Assembly: GCA_021768985.1 (NCBI GenBank)
Contig: JAETTR010000066.1
Coordinates: 1-6,701, forward strand
From: Bacillota bacterium
GTDB lineage: Bacteria > Bacillota > Clostridia > Christensenellales > Borkfalkiaceae
Length of the DNA: 6,701 nt
Direction of reading: 5' to 3'
The notes under the pieces are model-generated. The model saw nothing but the letters and a program-made list of their open reading frames with translations. It was not told where the DNA came from and searched no databases. The position numbers were made by a program, and so were the translations under genes. Shown piece by piece: positions 1 through 5,603 of the stretch (positions are counted from its first letter, which is position 1; the number at the start of each line of letters is the position of its first letter).

Positions 1-216
1 ACGCGCGAGCGGAGCAGAAAGTACGTGTGGAAACGCACGGAAATATTGTGCGAGGACTACGACTAAAAGAAAAAACTGTATGTCGGACGGGACGTATACG
101 GCAGAATGGGTTACATCGCGTGCCATCATAACCCGATCGGGGAGTTCGTCACGCTGGAAATTACAAAAGCTAACGGCTTATGCCTTTACTGAAGGATTGT
201 AGCCGAAGAGGAGTAA
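1..216 (+). pseudogene. miaB: 3' end of a MiaB-type tRNA methylthiotransferase, interrupted by two in-frame stops
   Basis: Seen: one frame (codons starting at base 1) gives a continuous TRAM-like tail: KYVWKRTEILCEDYD, stop TAA (64-66), KKKLYVGRDVYGRMGYIA, NPIGEFVTLEITKANG, LCLY, stop TGA (190-192), RIVAEEE, final TAA (214-216). Known: MiaB is a radical-SAM [4Fe-4S] enzyme that turns i6A37 into ms2i6A37 in tRNA. Its C-terminal TRAM domain carries patterns such as Y-x-G-K..EVL.E, GR, IG..V...IT.A and SL.G..V, which this matches on both sides of each stop. The gene sits directly before mutS, as in many Clostridia. Inference: the two stops stand where E or similar (D-x-KK) and the conserved Gly (SL-x-G) are expected, so this looks like a nonsense-damaged gene or a sequence error. 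The first stop would remove about 50 residues, most of the TRAM domain. The radical-SAM part lies outside the window, so whether the enzyme works cannot be judged. It could instead be a related MTTase such as RimO or MtaB, which is less likely. Confidence 0.72.
205..213 (+). promoter_or_regulatory. Shine-Dalgarno for mutS inside the miaB tail
   Basis: The purine run GAAGAGGAG ends four bases before the mutS ATG at 218. It also encodes the last EEE residues of the miaB frame, whose TAA (214-216) is one base from the ATG. The spacing is short, but no better ribosome site precedes the internal Met codons 6 and 7 of MutS, so 218 is kept as the start. The arrangement suggests that mutS translation was originally coupled to miaB. 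Confidence 0.6.
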
Positions 217-217
217 C

Positions 218-2779
218 ATGGGAATTTCACCGATGATGGAGCACTATCTCTCCATAAAAGAGAAGCATAAAGATTGCGTCGTATTTTACCGCTTGGGTGA
301 TTTTTACGAAATGTTTTACGATGATGCCGTGCGCGTGTCGCAGATGCTGAATCTGACGCTTACGGGCAGGGATTGCGGGCTGAAGGAGCGCGCGCCCATG
401 TGCGGGGTTCCCTATCACGCGGTGGATGCCTATATCGCAAAGCTCGTCGCGCTCGGCGAACGGGTGGCGATCTGCGAACAGCTTTCCGACCCGAAGGAGA
501 GCAAGGGGATCGTCGATCGGGACGTGATTCGGATTGTTTCGGCGGGCACGGTGACGGAAGAGAGCCTTTTGGACGAAAAGAAGAATAATTTTATCGCGTG
601 CGGGTATAAAGAAAACAACCGTTATGCGTTGGCATGGACGGATATTACGACGGGCGAGTTCCGCACGCAGGAAGAGGAGAGCGCCGAAGAGCTGATCAAC
701 GTTCTCGTCAATCTGGCGGTGGCGGAGATCATCTGCAACGAGGAGCTTCTGTTCGAAATCAAGGAGAGGGCGGAAAAGGAGCGTTCGCTCCCCGCGTGCT
801 CCTGTTATCTCCCCTGGGCGTTTCAGCGCAATCAGGCGGAAAAGAACTTGCGGGAGCAGTTCGGCGTCGCTTCCATGGAAGCGCTCGGTCTGGAAACTCA
901 TGCGCGTTCCGTCATCGCCTCCGGCGCGCTCGTGGAATATTTGCGCGACACGCAGAAGCACGCGCTGAAAAACATCAATTCCTTAAAATACACCGACGGT
1001 AAGCGGAACATGACGCTCGATACGATCGCGATCCGCAATCTCGAAATCTTAAAGAATAACGCCGAAGGCTCGAAGTACGGTTCGCTCCTGTGGCTGTTGG
1101 ATAAGACCAAAACAGGCATGGGGGCGCGCAAATTGTCGTCAATGCTCACTTCTCCGCTGGCGGATAAAGCGGAGATCGAAAAGCGGCTCGACGCCGTAGA
1201 CGAGCTCTACCGCTCGACGGTGGTGAGAATGGGGCTTTCGGATATGCTCGGCGGCGTGCGGGATATCGAGCGGCTGACGGGCAGAATATCGAACGGAAAC
1301 TTGCAGCCGCGCGATTGTCTTGCGCTTTCCGCTTCGCTCTCCGTGGTGCCTTCGATCAAATTCCAGTTGAGCGGGTTCACTTCTCCGCTCATGAAAGAGA
1401 TCGCCGAAAATCTGATCGACACCAAAGAAATCTGCGCGCTGCTCGACAGCGCGATCGATCCCGAAGCGACGACTTTGAAGGAGGGCGATTATATCCGCGT
1501 CGGATACAACGCGCAGCTCGACGAACTGCGCGGAGTCAAAGACGGGGGAAAGACGCTTCTCAGCGAGCTCGAAGCGCGGGAGCGGGAACGTACGGGAATC
1601 CGCACGCTGAAGGTGGGCTACAACCGCGTTTTCGGTTATTACATCGAGGTCAGCAAGTCCTTCCTCGACAAGGTGCCCTATTCCTATTTCCGCCGCCAGA
1701 CGCTTGCGGGAGGCGAACGGTTTACGACGGAGGAGTTGAAGGAGCTCGAGAGCAAGATCCTCGGCAGCGCGGACGCGGCGATGCGTTTGGAAGAGCATCT
1801 GTTCGGCGAATTGCTCGAAATTCTGGCGCGCAATATCCCGCTCTTTCAGCAGATCGCAAACGCGATCTCTTTGCTGGATTGCTTTGTTTCGTTTGCCGTC
1901 GTTGCAAAAGAGAACAAGTATTGCCGTCCCGAAATCGCAGAGGACGGCGCGCTCGAAATCGAAGAGGGGCGTCACCCCGTCGTGGAAGCGATCTCGAAAG
2001 AGCGGTTTATTCCCAACGATTGCAATCTCGACGGCGGCGAAAACCGTACTATGATCATTACCGGACCCAATATGGCGGGTAAGAGTACTTATATGCGTCA
2101 GGTTGCGCTTACCGTGTTTATGGCGCAGGTCGGGTGCTTCGTGCCGGCAAAGCGGGCGCGGATTCCGCTGTGCGACAGAATCTTTACCCGAATCGGCGCG
2201 AGCGATAATCTGATTTCCGACCGCAGTACCTTTATGGTGGAAATGACGGAAGTCGCCAATATCCTGCGGAACGCCACGGAGAAGAGTCTTTTGATTCTCG
2301 ACGAGGTCGGACGGGGCACGAGCACCTTCGACGGGCTCTCGATCGCGTGGGCGGTGATCGAACAGCTGACCGAAAAGGTGCGCGCCAAGACGCTGTTCGC
2401 CACCCATTACCATGAGCTGACGGAGCTCGAAGGTAAACTCGAAGGGGTAAAAAATTACAAAATCAACGTGCGCGAGATCGGTGGAAGTATCGTATTTCTG
2501 CGGAAGATCGTGCGGGGCGGTGCCTCGCGCAGCTTCGGCGTGGAGGTTGCGTCGCTCGCGGGGGTGCGCGAAGAGGTTACCTCGCGTGCAAAAGCGATCC
2601 TGAAGCGGCTTGAAAAGAACGATCTGACCCTACGCGCGCCGCGCGGCGAAGAGCCGGAAGAAGAGGCGGCGGAGAAAACCGCCGATCTTGCGGAAGAACT
2701 GAAAGGAATCGACGTGAACGCGCTTACGCCCTTGCAGGCGCTCGCGTTGCTTTCCGAATGGAAGGAGAAAATCAAATGA
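218..2779 (+). CDS. mutS: DNA mismatch repair protein MutS
   Basis: MutS dimers recognise base mismatches and small loops in DNA, then use ATP to form a sliding clamp that recruits MutL. At 853 aa it is the usual full length. Domains in order: mismatch-binding domain I (about 1-120) with the Phe-x-Glu wedge at F29-Y30-E31 in GDFYEMF; connector (about 125-260); core/lever helices and the clamp (about 265-575, including GYNRVFGYY near 467-475); ATPase (about 575-780) with Walker A GPNMAGKST 616-624, signature STFMVEM 670-676, Walker B LLILDE 691-696, GRGTSTFDG 698-706 and ATHYHE 728-733; then a C-terminal tail. Two oddities: D668 stands where the family has an almost invariant Gly just before R-STFMVEM, and the tail (about 795-853) has no clear QLSLF-type beta-clamp motif, only D-L-T-L-R at 802-806 in that area. 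It overlaps mutL by four bases. Identity is certain; full activity is not proven. Confidence 0.98.
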   Translation: MGISPMMEHYLSIKEKHKDCVVFYRLGDFYEMFYDDAVRVSQMLNLTLTGRDCGLKERAPMCGVPYHAVDAYIAKLVALGERVAICEQLSDPKESKGIVDRDVIRIVSAGTVTEESLLDEKKNNFIACGYKENNRYALAWTDITTGEFRTQEEESAEELINVLVNLAVAEIICNEELLFEIKERAEKERSLPACSCYLPWAFQRNQAEKNLREQFGVASMEALGLETHARSVIASGALVEYLRDTQKHALKNINSLKYTDGKRNMTLDTIAIRNLEILKNNAEGSKYGSLLWLLDKTKTGMGARKLSSMLTSPLADKAEIEKRLDAVDELYRSTVVRMGLSDMLGGVRDIERLTGRISNGNLQPRDCLALSASLSVVPSIKFQLSGFTSPLMKEIAENLIDTKEICALLDSAIDPEATTLKEGDYIRVGYNAQLDELRGVKDGGKTLLSELEARERERTGIRTLKVGYNRVFGYYIEVSKSFLDKVPYSYFRRQTLAGGERFTTEELKELESKILGSADAAMRLEEHLFGELLEILARNIPLFQQIANAISLLDCFVSFAVVAKENKYCRPEIAEDGALEIEEGRHPVVEAISKERFIPNDCNLDGGENRTMIITGPNMAGKSTYMRQVALTVFMAQVGCFVPAKRARIPLCDRIFTRIGASDNLISDRSTFMVEMTEVANILRNATEKSLLILDEVGRGTSTFDGLSIAWAVIEQLTEKVRAKTLFATHYHELTELEGKLEGVKNYKINVREIGGSIVFLRKIVRGGASRSFGVEVASLAGVREEVTSRAKAILKRLEKNDLTLRAPRGEEPEEEAAEKTADLAEELKGIDVNALTPLQALALLSEWKEKIK
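2762..2767 (+). promoter_or_regulatory. Shine-Dalgarno that sets the mutL start
   Basis: AAGGAG within the last mutS codons lies eight bases before the ATG at 2776. The upstream in-frame ATG at 2758 has no such site, and the extra six residues it would add are not part of the conserved MutL N-terminus, which begins close to MKINLLSADVYNKIAAGEVV. The start is therefore 2776. Confidence 0.85.
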
Positions 2780-4698
2780 AAATCAACCTTCTTTCCGCCG
2801 ACGTCTATAACAAAATCGCGGCGGGCGAAGTGGTGGACCGTCCCTATTCGGTAGTAAAAGAGCTCGTTGAAAACGCGGTGGACGCGGGCGCGAGCGAGAT
2901 TACCGTGGAGGTGGAAGGGGGCGGCAAAAAGCTCGTCCGCGTCACGGACAATGGAAGCGGAATCGAAAAAGAGGATTTAAAACGCGCTTATTCCGCGCAT
3001 GCCACGAGCAAGCTTTCCTGTGCGGAGGACCTGTTTACGGTGCAAACGCTCGGCTTCCGCGGCGAAGCGATCGCTTCGATCGCCGCCGTTTCCCGTATGA
3101 AAATTTTATCCAAGACGGCGGGAAGCGACGCGTACGCGCTCGATTGTACGGGCGGAGTCCTGGGCGAAGTGCGCCCCGAAGCGGGCGCGAACGGCACCGT
3201 CGTGAGCGTGGAGGACTTGTTTTTTAATACGCCCGCGCGTTTGAAATTTCTGAAATCGGACGGTCAGGAAGAAGCGGACGTTACGAACATGATGGCGCGC
3301 TTTTTGCTTTCCCGTCCGGATATCGCCTTCACCTACCTCACGAACGGAAAAGTGAAATACCGTTCTTTCGGCGACGGATTAAAGAGCGCGCTTGCCGTCG
3401 TGTACGGCGGCGGCATTCTCGAAAATTGCTACGAGCTGAACGCCGATAAGCACGGGATTAAAATTTCCGGCTTTATCGGGAATCAGAATTTTTCCAAACC
3501 CAACCGCAGTTATCAGAGCTTATTCGTTAACGGTCGGTACGTCGTCAATCAGACGGTTGCCGCGGCGGTCACGAACGCCTACGGCGCGTACCTCATGAAA
3601 CGGCAATACCCGTTCTACGTGCTCTTTTTGGAGATTCCGCCCGAAATCGTAGACGTAAACGTGCACCCGACCAAAGCGGACGTGCGTTTCGCGGACAATC
3701 AGATTATTTACGGGTGCGTGTATTCCGTGGTTTCGGCGGTGCTTGACGGGAATTCGCGCGCGCTCGAATATCTTGCGGACGTTCCAAAGGCGGAATCCGT
3801 TCCCCAAACCGCGCCCGTCGCGCCGGTGCCCGAAATCAGATCGACGTTTGAAAAACCCGTCGTTCCGCCCGCGCCCGTGAAGATGACTTACGAACAGGCA
3901 AAAAAGGAACTCGCTTTCGATATTTCTTCCGTGGGGGGCAAGGGAACGGAGCCGCGCTTTTTCGAGCCTTCCGTTTCGGCGGATCTCGAGGTTCGCGCGC
4001 CGCTTTCCGCAACGGAAGAGAAGCGCGAGGAAAAGAAAGACTTCTTTGCGGAAAATCAGAGAATTTTGCGCGAAGCGGAGGAAAAAGAGAAAAACGCGCG
4101 CGCTACGCAGGAACGGATCGATCCGAACAATCTCGTATACAAGGGCGAGTTGTTCCGCACTTATCTTATTTACGAAATCGGCGACGCCGCCTATTTTATC
4201 GACCAGCATGCCGCGCACGAACGGCTGATTTATAACCGATTGCGCGCCAAGTGGGAGAGTCGGGAAGTCGTTTCGCAACCCATGCTGATCCCGTACGTGC
4301 TCAACGTAAACGCGCAGGAGTTTGCGTTTCTGGAGAAAAATTTCGCGATTCTGCGGGAAATGGGCTTCGAGATCGACGAGTTCGGCGACACGAGCGTCAG
4401 GGTCTCTTCCGTGCCTGTCGATTTGCAGAGCATCGATTTAAAGAGCTTTTTTGCCGAGGTGCTCTCGTCTATGGAGAGTCTGCGCGCAATCAAGCTCGCC
4501 GATCTGATCAAAGACCGTCTTGCGACTTCCGCTTGCAAAGCGGCGGTAAAGGGCGGAGACTCGCTCACGGAAGAGGAAGGACGCGCACTGATCGTGGAAA
4601 CCGAGGGTGATATGGGCTTGCGCTGTCCGCACGGCAGACCCGTCGCGGTCAAAATGAAGAAGAGCGAAATCGAAAAACTCTTTAAAAGGATTGTATGA
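2776..4698 (+). CDS. mutL: DNA mismatch repair endonuclease MutL
   Basis: MutL couples MutS mismatch recognition to strand incision; in bacteria without MutH it nicks DNA itself. Length is 640 aa from ATG 2776, normal for the family. The N-terminal GHKL ATPase (about 1-330) shows IAAGEVVDRP, catalytic-type E29, ENAVDA 32-37, DNGSG 58-62, HATSKL 75-80, GFRGEA 93-98, FVNGR 250-254 and VHPTKADVRF 296-305 with the ATP-contacting Lys as K300. A Pro- and charge-rich linker covers about 336-452. The C-terminal dimerisation/endonuclease domain has DQHAAHE 476-482, beta-clamp-type QPMLIP 501-506, ACKAAVK 586-592 and CPHGRP 617-622, so it is the nicking, metal-binding type. Oddity: the motif DQHA(X)2E(X)4E ends in N487 instead of Glu. 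It overlaps mutS and miaA by ATGA at both ends, which implies coupled translation and a shared transcript. Confidence 0.98.
   Translation: MKINLLSADVYNKIAAGEVVDRPYSVVKELVENAVDAGASEITVEVEGGGKKLVRVTDNGSGIEKEDLKRAYSAHATSKLSCAEDLFTVQTLGFRGEAIASIAAVSRMKILSKTAGSDAYALDCTGGVLGEVRPEAGANGTVVSVEDLFFNTPARLKFLKSDGQEEADVTNMMARFLLSRPDIAFTYLTNGKVKYRSFGDGLKSALAVVYGGGILENCYELNADKHGIKISGFIGNQNFSKPNRSYQSLFVNGRYVVNQTVAAAVTNAYGAYLMKRQYPFYVLFLEIPPEIVDVNVHPTKADVRFADNQIIYGCVYSVVSAVLDGNSRALEYLADVPKAESVPQTAPVAPVPEIRSTFEKPVVPPAPVKMTYEQAKKELAFDISSVGGKGTEPRFFEPSVSADLEVRAPLSATEEKREEKKDFFAENQRILREAEEKEKNARATQERIDPNNLVYKGELFRTYLIYEIGDAAYFIDQHAAHERLIYNRLRAKWESREVVSQPMLIPYVLNVNAQEFAFLEKNFAILREMGFEIDEFGDTSVRVSSVPVDLQSIDLKSFFAEVLSSMESLRAIKLADLIKDRLATSACKAAVKGGDSLTEEEGRALIVETEGDMGLRCPHGRPVAVKMKKSEIEKLFKRIV
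4685..4690 (+). promoter_or_regulatory. Weak Shine-Dalgarno for miaA
   Basis: AAAGGA in the last mutL codons lies only four bases before the miaA ATG at 4695. The match is partial and the spacing short. miaA translation is therefore probably helped by ribosomes that terminate at the overlapping mutL TGA (4696-4698). Confidence 0.5.
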
Positions 4699-5603
4699 AG
4701 AAACTGCTCGTCGTTTGCGGGGCGACCGCAAGCGGAAAAACCGCGCTCGCCGTGGAGTGCGCGAAACGGCTCGGCGGTGAAATTATTTCCTGTGACGCGT
4801 TGCTCGTCTATCGCGGGCTGAACGTGGGCACTGCAAAGCCGACGGAAGCGGAGCGGGGCGGGGTTCCGCATTATATGATCGACGTTGCCGATCCGCGCGA
4901 AAAGTTTTCGGTAAGCGATTTCGAGCGTATGGCGATTCCTGTTCTCGAAGAGATTCTGTCGCGCGGGAAAACGCCCGTATTGTGCGGTGGAACGGGGTTT
5001 TATATGAACGCCCTGCTGTACCGCAGTTCCTTCGGTTGCGCGCCCGCTTCGGAAGAGATTCGCGCCAAATACGAGCGGATCTGCGCCGAAAAGGGGCGGG
5101 AGTATCTGCACGCGCTGCTTATGGAAGCGGATCCCGAAAGCGCGGAAAAATTACATTTCAACGACGTCAAGCGGGTGGTGCGCGCGTTGGAAATTTACGA
5201 GCTCACGGGCAAGAAGAAATCCGAACAGAACGACGGAAATATTCCCCGTTATCCCTTCGAAGCGTTTGCCGTTTCTTATCCGCGGGAAACGCTTTACGAG
5301 CGGATCGACCGCCGCGTTTCCGACATGCTCGCAAACGGACTCGAGGAAGAAGTGCGGGGTTTGCTTGCGCAGGGCGTGCCTGAAGACGCGCAGTGCATGC
5401 AGGGGATCGGCTATAAAGAAGTGGTCGAATGTTTGAAAAGTGGAGATTCGCAAAGTACTATGCGTGACATAATAGCAAAAAACACCCGAAATTACGCCAA
5501 ACGGCAGCTTACGTTTTTTAAGAGAATGGAAAATCTGCATGAACTGTTCCCGAAGTCTATGGAGGAGATCGTGCGGGAGGTTTTGAAAATATATGGAAAT
5601 TGA
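4695..5603 (+). CDS. miaA: tRNA dimethylallyltransferase MiaA
   Basis: MiaA transfers a dimethylallyl group from DMAPP to N6 of A37, next to the anticodon of tRNAs reading UNN codons, giving i6A37, the substrate of MiaB. It is 302 aa, the normal length. Visible motifs: P-loop GATASGKT 9-16, D34 with VYRGLNVGTAKP 38-49 (the DMAPP/tRNA-binding loop, Asp being the general base in characterised homologues), GGTGFY 98-103 with the conserved Thr T100, FNDVKRVVRALEIYELTGK in the middle, QGIGYKEV, and the late RNYAKRQLTFFKR helix that is a hallmark of the family. Residue 35 is Ala where DS is usual. The start ATG overlaps the mutL stop (ATGA), and the 3' end overlaps the next gene by 11 bases. With the upstream miaB damaged, cells might stop at i6A37 unless another MiaB exists; that is inference. 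Confidence 0.97.
   Translation: MKKLLVVCGATASGKTALAVECAKRLGGEIISCDALLVYRGLNVGTAKPTEAERGGVPHYMIDVADPREKFSVSDFERMAIPVLEEILSRGKTPVLCGGTGFYMNALLYRSSFGCAPASEEIRAKYERICAEKGREYLHALLMEADPESAEKLHFNDVKRVVRALEIYELTGKKKSEQNDGNIPRYPFEAFAVSYPRETLYERIDRRVSDMLANGLEEEVRGLLAQGVPEDAQCMQGIGYKEVVECLKSGDSQSTMRDIIAKNTRNYAKRQLTFFKRMENLHELFPKSMEEIVREVLKIYGN
5576..5580 (+). promoter_or_regulatory. Shine-Dalgarno for the ynbB-like gene, long spacing
   Basis: GGAGG inside the end of miaA is the only strong ribosome site near this start. It lies 12 bases before ATG 5593, longer than usual. An in-frame TGA at 5584-5586 excludes any earlier start, so 5593 is the first possible ATG. Confidence 0.6.

Noticed and set aside
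190..192. TGA in the miaB tail as a selenocysteine codon
   Set aside because: The position aligns with a conserved Gly in the TRAM domain, TRAM has no redox site there, and the other interruption is TAA, which is not recoded this way. The downstream genes end in ordinary TGA stops, so a reassigned code is also unlikely.
64..217. Intergenic regulatory leader or riboswitch upstream of mutS
   Set aside because: The stretch keeps protein similarity in one frame to the last codon, and no strong stem-loop or terminator was seen by eye.
1139..2413. 424-codon open frame on the minus strand inside mutS
   Set aside because: It is the shadow of a G/C-ended codon pattern in mutS. The translation is rich in Arg, His and Asp with no recognisable motif, while the plus strand encodes a complete MutS.
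2758..2775. Earlier ATG start for mutL adding six residues
   Set aside because: No ribosome site precedes it. The ATG at 2776 has AAGGAG at proper spacing and forms the typical ATGA overlap.
3520..5111. Long minus-strand open frames (252 and 293 codons) across mutL and miaA
   Set aside because: They lie fully antisense to well-supported genes, have Arg-rich shuffled composition, no ribosome sites and no family resemblance.
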